Source of the DNA: Streptomyces flavofungini
Lineage (GTDB): Bacteria; Actinomycetota; Actinomycetes; Streptomycetales; Streptomycetaceae
Assembly (NCBI RefSeq): GCF_014650815.1
Contig: NZ_BMVR01000009.1
Coordinates: 62,001-126,000 of the forward strand
Length of the DNA: 64,000 nucleotides
Direction: 5' to 3'
Shown: positions 24,003 through 32,444 of the stretch, one piece after another
How positions within the stretch are numbered: position 1 is the first letter of the stretch
Layout: each line of letters starts with the position of its first letter
Notes under the pieces: model-generated
Told to the model about the DNA's origin: nothing
The model's input: the letters and a program-made list of their open reading frames with translations, nothing else
The model's database searches: none
Position numbers and translations under genes: made by a program

Positions 24003-25481
24003 TCAGCGCCCGAGCACGGCCCCGTACGCCAGTGCGGCCGAAGGGGTGGGAAGGGCAAGGGAGTTGGGAGTGAGAGAGGTGGTGCCGGGCGGGAGGGCGC
24101 CCGGGGCCGCCCAGACGCCGCCGGACGAGGCGTTCTCACCCGGGGCGGAGACGGTCAGGTCGGGCGTGCCGTCGTGGTCGTAGTCGCCCGTGGCGAGCGC
24201 GGCGCCGAAGCGGTCGCCGGTCTCGGCGGTGCCGGGTATCTGGTACGTGTCCTGCTGGAACGCGTAGCCGTTGGCCGTGCCGTCGCCGATCTCGTCGTCC
24301 GCGTCGAGGATGCCCTTCTTGCCGCCGAACAGGACGGTGGCGCTGCCCGCGTTCTTCTTGGCTCCGATGGCCTCGCCGGGCGCGCCCACGATCAGGTCGT
24401 CGCGGCCGTCGCCGTTGACGTCCGCGGCGGTGACGGCCTCACCGAAGCCGTCGCCCGTCTCGGCGACACCGGGGACGCCGGGGGTGTCCTGGTTGAGGGT
24501 CTGCTCGCGCGTGCCGAAGCTGTCGGGGCGCTCGCCGCCGTAGCGGATGTGGATGCCGCCGCCCTTCGTCAGCTCCTCGGGGCCGCACGGGTCGTCGATG
24601 TTCTCGTCGGCGATCTCGCGGCAGTTGCCGAGGGCGAGGTCGTCGTGGCCGTCGCCGTTGAAGTCGCCGGTGGCGAAGGCGGAGGTGGCGCCGTTGCTGT
24701 TGGCCCAGTCGAGGAGGAGGCGGCCCTCGCGGCTGTCGTAGTGGTAGAGCATGACGTGGGACTGGGTGTACGGCTGCTGCTTCGTGTAGTACGCGACGGC
24801 GAGGTCGGTGCGGCCGTCGGCGTTGTAGTCGCCCGTGGACAGGACGGGGGCGCGGCCGCCCATGCGGTCGCCCATGCCGGGCTGGGTGTGGTCGGCGCGC
24901 GGGTTGTAGTTGACGACGACCTTGTCGGTGCCGCCGATCGCCAGGTCCATGTCCGTGTCGCCGGTGAAGTCCCCGGCGACCAGGGCGTTGCCGTACTGGT
25001 CGCCTGCCTTCTCGCCGCGCGCGGCGGTGTGGGCGCTGCCGAAGCCACCCGCCTTGCCGTACACGACGGTGACGCCGCCGGTGTCGGCACGCCCGTCGAT
25101 GTCCTCGCCGGGCGCGCCGATCGCGAGGTCGGCGTACCCGTCGTTGTTCACGTCGGTGACGGCCACGGACGTCCCGAACTTGTCCCCGGCCTCCGGGGTG
25201 CCGGGGACGTTCGCGGTCGCCTGCGAGACGCGTACGTTCCCACTGGCGCGCAGCCCCTTGGGCCCGCCCCAGATCACGTTCACGTACCCGGCCTTGGCCT
25301 TGCCGCCCACCGTGGCGGCGGGGACGCCCACGGCCAGGTCGGCGTAGCCGTCGCCGTTGAAGTCGCTCTTGGTGGTGGGCGGCGCCGGCTCGTCCGCGGC
25401 GGCGCCCGCGGCGAGCGGCAGGGTGAGGCCGGTCGCCGCGAGCGCCGTGGCGGCGGCCAGGGCGAGGGTGCGTGTGCGCAC
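24003..25481 (-). CDS. Secreted FG-GAP repeat protein 1
   Basis: Exported beta-propeller protein of about 492 residues. The GTG at 25481 has GGAG six bases upstream and opens a signal peptide (MRTRTLALAAATALAATGLT, alanine-rich cleavage site). A further-upstream GTG in frame is less likely. The mature part has seven FG-GAP blades, each with a calcium loop such as DFNGDGYADLAVG, DVNNDGYADLAIG, DVNGDGRDDLIVG and DYDHDGTPDLTVS. Integrin-alpha-like propellers of this kind act in carbohydrate binding, adhesion or as enzyme partners. The exact function is unknown. It is one of three tandem paralogues. Confidence 0.9.
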   Translation of the reverse strand: MRTRTLALAAATALAATGLTLPLAAGAAADEPAPPTTKSDFNGDGYADLAVGVPAATVGGKAKAGYVNVIWGGPKGLRASGNVRVSQATANVPGTPEAGDKFGTSVAVTDVNNDGYADLAIGAPGEDIDGRADTGGVTVVYGKAGGFGSAHTAARGEKAGDQYGNALVAGDFTGDTDMDLAIGGTDKVVVNYNPRADHTQPGMGDRMGGRAPVLSTGDYNADGRTDLAVAYYTKQQPYTQSHVMLYHYDSREGRLLLDWANSNGATSAFATGDFNGDGHDDLALGNCREIADENIDDPCGPEELTKGGGIHIRYGGERPDSFGTREQTLNQDTPGVPGVAETGDGFGEAVTAADVNGDGRDDLIVGAPGEAIGAKKNAGSATVLFGGKKGILDADDEIGDGTANGYAFQQDTYQIPGTAETGDRFGAALATGDYDHDGTPDLTVSAPGENASSGGVWAAPGALPPGTTSLTPNSLALPTPSAALAYGAVLGR

Positions 25482-25701
25482 GGGGGCTCCAACTCGTTGG
25501 TGATCGCTTGGGTTCACGTGTGTGACACCCGGGGTTGGCCGACGGTTGTCCTCAACGTCGGCCCAGGGGTGACCACTTGTGGGATGTGTGGGTCGGATGG
25601 GGCTGATGAGGAAGAGCTGTGTCGTTATGGAGGGGCAGCGGTGGGGCAGTGATGAAGGGGTGGTGAGAGGAGTGCGGTGCCCGCGCTCGCCGGGGAGGCG
25701 C

Positions 25702-25810
25702 GGGCACCCACGACCACGGGCCTGAGGGGGCAGGCCGGGGCACCCGCGATCACGGGCCTGAGAGGGCAGGTCGGGGCACCCACGACCACGGGCCCGGTGG
25801 CACCGGGTCG
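25702..25810. repeat. 36-bp tandem repeat between FG-GAP genes 2 and 1
   Basis: Copies beginning GGGCACCC start at 25702, 25738 and 25774, with a partial copy at 25811. The period is 36 bases. It fills much of the 358-base gap between the two FG-GAP genes and contains no gene. Confidence 0.88.
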
Positions 25811-25839
25811 GGGCGCCCCCGCCAGCCCGTCGGACAGCC

Positions 25840-27273
25840 CTACTGGCCGAGCACCGCCCCGTACGACCGCGCCCCCGCGAGCCCCAGCTTCGCCGGAGTC
25901 ACCGACACCTGCGGGGCCGGGCGGTCCTTCGGGGTGCCGTACCAGACGCCGCCGGACGAGGCGTTCTCGCCGGGGGCGGCGACCGCCGAGTCGGGGTAGG
26001 TGTCGCCGTTGTAGTCGTCCACGGCGAGCGCCGCGCCGAAGCGGTCGCCCGCCTCGGCCGCGCCGGGGACGCCCGGGGAGGTCTGGTTGACGCCGCTGCC
26101 GTAGAGCTCCTTGCCGGTGCCGGTGGACTCCAGGATCCAGTACGAGCCGGCGTCCTTGTCGATGCCGATCGACTCGGCGCTCGCGCCCGCGATCAGCTCG
26201 TCGCCGTCCTCGCGGTCCAGGTCGCCCACGGCGAGCGCCGCGCCGAAGTTGTCCTCGGCCTCGGCGTTGCCGTCGACCCGCGGAGTGGACTGGGTGGTGC
26301 AGGACACCGCGCCGCCGAGCGTCGTGCCGGACTTGCCGTAGACAGTGGCGATCGCGCCGCCCAGGCGGTCCGCGCAGAAGCCCTCGTCACCCTCCTCGGC
26401 CTCGGGGTTGGGCTGCACCTGGCCGAGGGCGAGGTCGGCGGTGCCGTCGCCGTCGAAGTCGCCGGTGGCAAGCGACGTCGCGGTGTCGCCCGCGCGCCAC
26501 GCCTGCTTCCACGCGCCGGACGCCGTGGCGTACACCGCCGTGCCCGCGGTCTCCGAGCCCCCGTACGTCACCGCGAGGTCGTCGCGGCCGTCCGCGTCGA
26601 AGTCCCCGGACGTCACCGCGCGGGGGCCGCTGAAGTGCCAGCTGTCGACGCGCTGCAGGGTCGCGGGGGACCCGGCCTTGAACGGCCCCGGGCGCGTCTC
26701 CATCGCGGCGCTCTCATCGTTGCGCGAGCTGAGCGCGATGTCCCGGTCGCCGTCCCCGTCGTAGTCGCCGGTGCTGACGAGGCCGCCGATCTGGTTGCCC
26801 GCGTACCTGCCGTTGGCGGCCGTGAAGCCGCCCTTGATGCCGGACTTCGCGCCCCAGAGGACGGTGAGGGTGCCCGCGGAGGACCCTGCGTCATTGTCCT
26901 CGCCGGGGGTGCCGACGACGATGTCCGTGATGCCGTCGCCGTTCATGTCGGCGGGCGACACCGCGGACCCGAAGCCGTCGTCCTTCTCCACGGTGCCGGG
27001 AACCCCGGCGGTGCCCTGACTGACGGTCGTCGAACCGTGGCCGCCCAGGCCCTTCTTGCCGCCCCAGACCACGTTCACGTAGCCCGCCTTGGCCTTGCCG
27101 CCGACCGTGGCGCCGGGGACGCCGACCGCGAGGTCCGCGTAGCCGTCGCCGTTGAAGTCCGACTTCGGCTTCGGGGCGGGCTCGGCCGCGACGGCGGTGG
27201 TCGCGGACAGGCCCGCGACGCCGAGTACGGTCGCCGCGCACAGTGCGGCGGCGGAGAGAGTCTTCTTACGCAA
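25840..27273 (-). CDS. Secreted FG-GAP repeat protein 2
   Basis: This is a paralogue of its downstream neighbour, 477 residues. It starts with TTG at 27273, preceded by TTGGAGACACC; the signal peptide is MRKKTLSAAALCAATVLGVA, with cleavage after TTAVAAEP. Seven blades are visible, for example DFNGDGYADLAVG, DMNGDGITDIVVG, DFDADGRDDLAVT and DFDGDGTADLALG. One blade (DLDREDGDELIAG) has a rearranged calcium loop. The first ~100 mature residues are nearly the same as in FG-GAP protein 1, showing recent duplication. The C-terminal ASSGGVW and ARSYGAVLGQ are also shared. Confidence 0.9.
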   Translation of the reverse strand: MRKKTLSAAALCAATVLGVAGLSATTAVAAEPAPKPKSDFNGDGYADLAVGVPGATVGGKAKAGYVNVVWGGKKGLGGHGSTTVSQGTAGVPGTVEKDDGFGSAVSPADMNGDGITDIVVGTPGEDNDAGSSAGTLTVLWGAKSGIKGGFTAANGRYAGNQIGGLVSTGDYDGDGDRDIALSSRNDESAAMETRPGPFKAGSPATLQRVDSWHFSGPRAVTSGDFDADGRDDLAVTYGGSETAGTAVYATASGAWKQAWRAGDTATSLATGDFDGDGTADLALGQVQPNPEAEEGDEGFCADRLGGAIATVYGKSGTTLGGAVSCTTQSTPRVDGNAEAEDNFGAALAVGDLDREDGDELIAGASAESIGIDKDAGSYWILESTGTGKELYGSGVNQTSPGVPGAAEAGDRFGAALAVDDYNGDTYPDSAVAAPGENASSGGVWYGTPKDRPAPQVSVTPAKLGLAGARSYGAVLGQ

Positions 27274-27315
27274 GGTGTCTCCAAGTAGCCGAAATGGTAC
27301 GTGAGTCGGGGGCCG

Positions 27316-28707
27316 TCAGCGGAGCGTCTCGCCGAAGCTTCGCCCCGCGCCGCCCGCGCCGAAGTCCGAGCCGTTGAACGAGGTCGCGTACGACGAGGTG
27401 AGGCCCGTCGTCGTGCCGCGCAGGACCCACACCGCGCCCGCGTCCGCCGCCGTGCCGATGTCTTCGCCGCGCGCGCCGATCGACAGGTCGGCCCTGCCGT
27501 TCTTGTTGATGTCCTTCAGGCGCACGGACGACCCGAACCGGTCGTTCTTCTCGGCGGCTCCGGGGACGCCCGCCGTCTCCTGGTGCCAGGTCTTTCCGCC
27601 GCCGAGGCCGCTCGCCCCGCTCTTGAGAAGGGTCACGCTCCCGGTGCCGGGTACGGGTCCGACCTGCTCGCCGGGCGCGCCCACCGCGATGTCCGCGCGG
27701 CCGTCGCCGGTCACGTCGCCCGCGGCCACCGCCGAGCCGAAGCCGTCGCCCGCTTCGTCCGTGCCGGGCACGCCCGCGGCGTCCTGCGTGTACGTCACCG
27801 GCGCGCCGAGCTTGCTGTCGGCGCCGTAACGGATGCTGAACGAACCGCCCTTGCCCGCGCGCGGGTTGCCGGTGACCAGGTCGTCGTAGCCGTCGCCGTT
27901 GATGTCGGCCCCCACGAGCGGGCCGCGCGTCGCCGACGCGTCGTCGCCCTCGGCGAGCACGCCCGACCAGTAGCCGAGGTCGCCCGCGCCGCCCTTCATG
28001 TACGCGGTGTAGGCGCCGCCGTCCGCGCGCTCGCCCGCGAGGATGTAGGTGTAGCCGCCCTGGCTCGTGAAGCGGCCCGCCGTCATGTCGTCCAGGCGGA
28101 CGCCCTTGGGCAGGAAGTCGGTCTCCAGGGGGATCGCGTGGCCGTCCTGCGGGTCGCCGTCGGCGTAGTACCACCAGTGGCTGCCGCTGATCACCGCGAG
28201 GTTGGACACCTCGTCGCCGTCGATGTCGACGAAGGTCGCGGCCTCGCCGAAGCGGACGTCCGTGCCGCTCGGGGCGGTGAGGGTCTTGCCGCCCGTCTTG
28301 AAGCCGTTCTTGCCGCCCCAGACGATGGTGACCGTGCCGTCGGGCTTGCCGGACACCTTTTCGCCGGGGGCGCCCACGATCAGGTCGGCGTAGCCGTCGC
28401 GGTTCACGTCGCCGCTGGTGACGTTCTCGCCGAACTCGTCGCCGGACTCGGTGGTTCCGGGTATCCCGGCGGTGTTCTGCGTGACGGTCGTGCCCTTGCC
28501 CGCCTGCACGCCCGCCGCCGAACCGTACGTCACCGTCACCGAGTTGCCCTTCGGCGCGCCCACCGCGAGGTCGCGGTAGCCGTCGCCGTTGAAGTCGTCC
28601 TTCAGGGCGGCGGAGGCCGCGGCGGCCGTCCCGGCCAGGGGCAGGGTCAGTCCTCCGGCGGCGAGGGCTGCGGCGGTGGCCGCGACGGCCAGGCTTCTTA
28701 CGCGCAC
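27316..28707 (-). CDS. Secreted FG-GAP repeat protein 3
   Basis: This 463-residue exported propeller is the first of the three tandem paralogues in transcription order, 42 bases before the second. GTG at 28707 follows GGGAG; the signal peptide is MRVRSLAVAATAAALAAGGL. The blades include DFNGDGYRDLAVG, DVNRDGYADLIVG, DINGDGYDDLVTG and DVTGDGRADIAVG. A middle blade lacks the normal calcium loop. Extra aromatic residues (SGSHWWYYADG) sit in the central blades and may mark a ligand site. Confidence 0.9.
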   Translation of the reverse strand: MRVRSLAVAATAAALAAGGLTLPLAGTAAAASAALKDDFNGDGYRDLAVGAPKGNSVTVTYGSAAGVQAGKGTTVTQNTAGIPGTTESGDEFGENVTSGDVNRDGYADLIVGAPGEKVSGKPDGTVTIVWGGKNGFKTGGKTLTAPSGTDVRFGEAATFVDIDGDEVSNLAVISGSHWWYYADGDPQDGHAIPLETDFLPKGVRLDDMTAGRFTSQGGYTYILAGERADGGAYTAYMKGGAGDLGYWSGVLAEGDDASATRGPLVGADINGDGYDDLVTGNPRAGKGGSFSIRYGADSKLGAPVTYTQDAAGVPGTDEAGDGFGSAVAAGDVTGDGRADIAVGAPGEQVGPVPGTGSVTLLKSGASGLGGGKTWHQETAGVPGAAEKNDRFGSSVRLKDINKNGRADLSIGARGEDIGTAADAGAVWVLRGTTTGLTSSYATSFNGSDFGAGGAGRSFGETLR

Positions 28708-28730
28708 GTGGGGCTCCCGGGCTTGTGGGT

Positions 28731-28762
28731 TCACGGGGGGTCACCGGGGGGTCACCGGGGGG
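28731..28762. repeat. Short tandem repeat upstream of FG-GAP gene 3
   Basis: TCACGGGGGG is followed by two copies of TCACCGGGGGG, a 10-11 base period just upstream of the gene's start. It falls where its promoter should lie. Confidence 0.8.
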
Positions 28763-28957
28763 TGGACCTTGGGTGAACGGTGGTGTGGGGTTCCGGGGGT
28801 GTGACTGGTGGAGCGGGGGAAAGGTTGTGCGAGCCGGGGGCTTCTGGGGGGCGGGCGGCATCTCGGTCGTGCCCGGAGTCCGCCGAAGGCTCACGGGTGT
28901 CCGGCCCCGCCCCATACGCTGGCGGCGGTGAGCCGTCCAGAGAGGGGCAAGGCCGTG

Positions 28958-30208
28958 ATGTCCTCAGGTGACACCCCGGACCCGTACGCCGACCCGCTGC
29001 GGTTCGGTCAGCGCGTACAGATCCTGCGCGAGCGCCGTGGCATGACCCGCGCCCAACTCGCGGATTTCATCGGGGTCTCGGTGCACACCCTCCGCAAGAT
29101 CGAGAACGGCCAGCAACGGGCCCCGGCGCTCGACATGGTGCTGCGCATCGCCGAGGCGCTGCGCGTACGCGACCTGGCGGAGCTGACCGGTCGACCGGAC
29201 GCGCACGTGGATCTGTTCGCCGGGCCCGGCCATCCCCGCCTCGCCGCCGTCCAAGCGGCCGTCGACGACTTCGCCCTGGCCACGACCGTGGAACCGCCCC
29301 CTGTCGCACACCTGGAAGCCCGCCTGCACGCGGCCTGGAAGGCACGGCACCAGTCACCCAACCACCGTGAGGCCATCGGCAAGTTGCTGCCCGACCTGAT
29401 CCGCGACGCCCGGGCGATCACACGGCACGCCGAGACGGCCGCCGAGCGGCGGGCGGCCCAGGCCCGCCTTGCCGAGACGTACTCGCTGTCGCAGTTCTTC
29501 CTCGCCTACCAGCCCGACGCCGCCCTGCTGTGGCGCGTCGCGGAGCGCGGCATGGTCGCCGCGCAGGATTCCGGCGACCCGCACGCCATCGGCGTGGCCG
29601 CCTGGCTCCTGGCACAGGCCCACCGCGACACCGCGCCCCGGCACTTCGACGCCGCCGACGCCATCAACCTCGAAGCCGTCCGCTTCCTCGAACCCCTCCT
29701 CCCGGACGCCGCCGACGACGTCCTCGCCATCGCGGGCGCCCTCGAGTTCGAGCTCGGGTACACCGCGGCCCGGCGCCGCGACACCGGCACGGCGTGGCGG
29801 CACTGGGACAAGGCGAAGGACATGGCGGCCCGGCTGCCCGCGGACTACTTCCACCCCGTCACCAGCTTCAGCCGCGCGATCATGGGCGCGCACGCCGTCA
29901 CCGTGGCGGTCGAGCTGCGTCAGGGCGGTGAGTCGGTACGGCAGGCGGCCCGCGCGGACAAGGCCGTCATCAAGTCGCGCCCGCGCCGGGCCAGGCACCG
30001 GATCGAGGAGGCCCGCGGCTTCCAGCTCGACGGCCAGCCGGACGTGGCGATCGCCACCCTGCAGAAGGCGTACGAGGCCGCACCCGAGACGATCCGCTAC
30101 AACGGCTACGCGCGCCGCATCATCCTCGAGGAGTCCGAGTCGAAGCAGTCCGGCCGCAGGCGCCGGGCCGCCGACCTGGCCATGGGCATCGGCCTGCTGG
30201 GTGCCTGA
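28958..30208 (+). CDS. XRE-family regulator with a helical C-terminal domain
   Basis: This 416-residue regulator opens with a Cro/C1 HTH at residues ~10-65: RFGQRVQILRERRGMTRAQL, then FIGVSVHTLRKIENGQQRAP. The remaining ~340 residues are alpha-helical with TPR-like arrangement (ETYSLSQFFLAYQPDAALLW, DVAIATLQKAYEAAPETIRY). This plan is common in streptomycetes. ATG at 28958 is chosen for its position after AGAGGGG. GTG at 28955 is equally possible. It diverges from the FG-GAP genes and is followed by two small genes on the same strand. Confidence 0.9.
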   Translation: MSSGDTPDPYADPLRFGQRVQILRERRGMTRAQLADFIGVSVHTLRKIENGQQRAPALDMVLRIAEALRVRDLAELTGRPDAHVDLFAGPGHPRLAAVQAAVDDFALATTVEPPPVAHLEARLHAAWKARHQSPNHREAIGKLLPDLIRDARAITRHAETAAERRAAQARLAETYSLSQFFLAYQPDAALLWRVAERGMVAAQDSGDPHAIGVAAWLLAQAHRDTAPRHFDAADAINLEAVRFLEPLLPDAADDVLAIAGALEFELGYTAARRRDTGTAWRHWDKAKDMAARLPADYFHPVTSFSRAIMGAHAVTVAVELRQGGESVRQAARADKAVIKSRPRRARHRIEEARGFQLDGQPDVAIATLQKAYEAAPETIRYNGYARRIILEESESKQSGRRRRAADLAMGIGLLGA

Positions 30209-30299
30209 CACGAGGTGACCGGATTTCGGTCATCGGTCGGGTTCGGGTGCACTTACGGTCTTTTGCGTGAGACGAATCGCACTGACCTTAAGGGCCCCG

Positions 30300-30773
30300 A
30301 TGACCATGCTCGAAGGCAACAGGCAACTGATCACCGCATGGCTCGCGGGGGCCGACGCCCAGCCGGGCGCGGTCCACGCGGCGTGGGCGGAACGGGGCGT
30401 GGCCCTGCTCCCGCTGGGCCGCCGTTTCGACGCGGTCCGTGTACCCGCCGCGCGCATCCACGCCGCCGTCCACAGCAGTGAGGCCCGGACCGTGGCCGCG
30501 TTCCTGGGCGACTGGCTCGCGGGCCCGGTCATCCGCGACATCCGCAGCGGCCTCGGCCCGTACTACGTCCTCATCGCCCCGGACTCCGCCTGGGGCGGCA
30601 CGGAGGAGCGGCTGAGCACCGACACGTTCCTCGGCGTCCCGCGCCTGGGCCATCCGGTGTCGATGCTGACGCGCTGGGTGGTCCCGCCCACCGCACCCGG
30701 CGACCTGTGCGACCCCGCCCACCTGAGCGCACTGCTCATGACGGCCGAGACCCTGAAGGCGGTCGACCCGTGA
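30300..30773 (+). CDS. Unknown protein, primase/polymerase-associated-like
   Basis: This 157-residue protein is soluble and has no signal. Its motifs are GVALLPLGRRFDAVRVPAAR, AGPVIRDIRSGLGPYYVLIA and STDTFLGVPRLG, similar in order to the product at 18015-18515. Both resemble a small domain linked to bifunctional primase/polymerases in streptomycetes. No catalytic motif is evident. ATG at 30300 follows TTAAGGG; GTG at 30267 is an in-frame alternative. It overlaps the next gene by GTGA and follows the XRE regulator, which is a frequent pairing in the genus. Confidence 0.72.
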   Translation: MTMLEGNRQLITAWLAGADAQPGAVHAAWAERGVALLPLGRRFDAVRVPAARIHAAVHSSEARTVAAFLGDWLAGPVIRDIRSGLGPYYVLIAPDSAWGGTEERLSTDTFLGVPRLGHPVSMLTRWVVPPTAPGDLCDPAHLSALLMTAETLKAVDP

Positions 30774-30985
30774 GCGCCGCCGCCACCGCCGCCGAGCTCG
30801 ACGCGCGGGCGGCGGAGGCCTACGCCGCCTACATGGGCCACCTGTACGGCTGCCACCCGTGCCAGGACGGGGACGACCGCCACGGAGACGACTGCGCCAC
30901 GGGCACCCGCCTGCGCGCGGCCTGGAAGACGGCCAGGAACGCTTCCCTGCGGGCCTGCCGGGCGGTGCACCCCGCCCCTACCTGA
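30770..30985 (+). CDS. Small cysteine-containing protein (71 aa)
   Basis: I do not recognise this protein. It starts with GTG in the stop of the upstream gene (GTGA). Four Cys residues occur: YGCHPCQDG, DDCATG and RACRAVH. The tail is basic. This is a typical length and pattern for small streptomycete zinc-binding partners of XRE regulators. Its last eight bases overlap the convergent FG-GAP lipoprotein gene. Confidence 0.7.
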   Translation: MSAAATAAELDARAAEAYAAYMGHLYGCHPCQDGDDRHGDDCATGTRLRAAWKTARNASLRACRAVHPAPT

Positions 30986-32285
30986 ACCCCACCGTGGAAA
31001 AGCCGACCCCCGGCTTCCGGGACACCGGCCCCTCCGTCCCCGTCCTGCCGGGGTACACCTCCACCCGGTCCCGGCCCTGCCCCCAGGCCGTCCGGACGAC
31101 CAGGTCGGCCCGCCGGTCCCCGTCGAAGTCGGCCACCTGCAGGATCTGGACGGTGCCCTTGCCGACTCGCGCGGGCACGACGGTCGCCGTGGCGTTGGCC
31201 GCGAGGCCGCCCGCGCGGCCCCGGTACACCCACACCTCACCGGGCCCGCCCCCGCCCACGACCAGCTCGCTGCGGCCGTCGCCGTCCAGGTCGCCCGCGT
31301 GCACGGTGGCGTTCCGTACGCCGATCTTCGCGCGGGCGGTGCCCGGCACGTCGTACCGCAGGGCGATGCCGTCCGGCGCGGCGAGGGCCGCGTCCAGGTC
31401 CTTGGAGCGGCCGAAGGCACCGAACGCCACGTCGGTCGAGGCGGGGAAGAGGACACCGGTGCGGTTGGGGCCCTTGGGGCCGCCGAGGACCAGGCTGCCC
31501 TTCGAGGCGCGTCCCTCCGCACGGACGACGAGGTCGTCGTACCCGTCGTCGTTCACGTCGACGGCGGGCGCGCCGGTGGCGAGGTCGTTGCCGGGGGCGG
31601 TGATCGGTTTGCCCGCCGCGCGCGGGGCGCCCTTCCGGGTGAACGGCCCGCGCAGGTACGTGAGATGGGCGCCGCTCGCGTGCAGTACGAGGTCGTTCGC
31701 GCCGTCGCCGTCGAAGTCCCCGCACACCGGCTGGTCGGCCCAGTCGTTGCCGAGCCGGGCGCGCGCGGGCACCTGGAGCTTGACGGCCTTGCCGGTGAGG
31801 CCGGTGGGGGAGCCGAAGAGGATCTGGAGGGGGACCGGGGGGCGGCCCTGGCCGTCGTAGGGCGGGTCCGTCGACACGACGAGGTCGGTGAAGCCGTCCT
31901 CGTCCAGGTCGCAGGACGCCTCGGACTCGAACGCGGCGGGCAACTGCCCCTTCGTGCGGGCACCCTGGGCGTGCGCGGTCAGCAACTGCCGCGCGCCGGG
32001 GACGAGTCCGCCCCGGCTTCCGTACACGATGCCGATGCCGGGGTCGTCGCCCTGCCCGCGGTGGGCGAGCGCGTCCAGGACGAGGTCCCTGGCGCCGTCG
32101 CCGTTGAAGTCGTCCGGCACCTTGCTGCCCTTGCCGCGCGGGACGGGCTGCTGGGGCGCGCTCTTGTTCGCGAGGTCGGCGGCCGCGGGACGGGTGGGGG
32201 ACTTGTCGCCGTCGCCGCTGCAGCCCGCGAGGAGCAGGGTGCCGCCCACGACGGCGGCCAGCAGACGTCTTCCGGAACTCCTCAT
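30978..32285 (-). CDS. FG-GAP repeat lipoprotein
   Basis: This is a 435-residue lipoprotein. MRSSGRRLLAAVVGGTLLLA is followed by GCS, a standard lipobox, so the protein should be anchored on the outer face of the membrane. The propeller has at least six calcium-type loops: DFNGDGARDLVLD, DLDEDGFTDLVVS, DFDGDGANDLVLH, DVNDDGYDDLVVR, DLDGDGRSELVVG and DFDGDRRADLVVR. It is more distant from the three tandem FG-GAP proteins than they are from each other. The ATG at 32285 follows GGGTGGGTGGGGC. It may bind carbohydrate or another surface protein. Confidence 0.9.
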   Translation of the reverse strand: MRSSGRRLLAAVVGGTLLLAGCSGDGDKSPTRPAAADLANKSAPQQPVPRGKGSKVPDDFNGDGARDLVLDALAHRGQGDDPGIGIVYGSRGGLVPGARQLLTAHAQGARTKGQLPAAFESEASCDLDEDGFTDLVVSTDPPYDGQGRPPVPLQILFGSPTGLTGKAVKLQVPARARLGNDWADQPVCGDFDGDGANDLVLHASGAHLTYLRGPFTRKGAPRAAGKPITAPGNDLATGAPAVDVNDDGYDDLVVRAEGRASKGSLVLGGPKGPNRTGVLFPASTDVAFGAFGRSKDLDAALAAPDGIALRYDVPGTARAKIGVRNATVHAGDLDGDGRSELVVGGGGPGEVWVYRGRAGGLAANATATVVPARVGKGTVQILQVADFDGDRRADLVVRTAWGQGRDRVEVYPGRTGTEGPVSRKPGVGFSTVGFR

Positions 32286-32384
32286 GCCCCACCCACCCCT
32301 ACGTCATCCATGTCAGCCACGTCATCGCGTGACTTCATGCTCACGACAGAATCGACAGCACCACAGGTTTACACGAACGACGAA

Positions 32385-32415
32385 GGGCCGGCCCGCCCCC
32401 AGGCGAAACCGGCCC
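32385..32415 (-). terminator. Terminator after the Fe-S oxidoreductase gene
   Basis: GGGCCGG (32385-32391) pairs with CCGGCCC (32409-32415) just beyond the stop of the large gene. Confidence 0.7.
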
Positions 32416-32444
32416 CTCCGTCCGCGTACGCGCGTGCCGCGTGG

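Noticed and set aside
25702..25810. CRISPR-like array
   Set aside because: The 36-bp units are contiguous tandem copies with no unique spacers, and no cas gene is present.
25677..26090. Small plus-strand frame with 12-residue repeats
   Set aside because: It is a by-product of the 36-bp DNA repeat and runs into the antisense of FG-GAP gene 2.
30707..30769. Longer start for the small Cys-containing protein
   Set aside because: The upstream part overlaps the preceding gene and lacks a ribosome site; the GTGA-coupled start at 30770 is more convincing.
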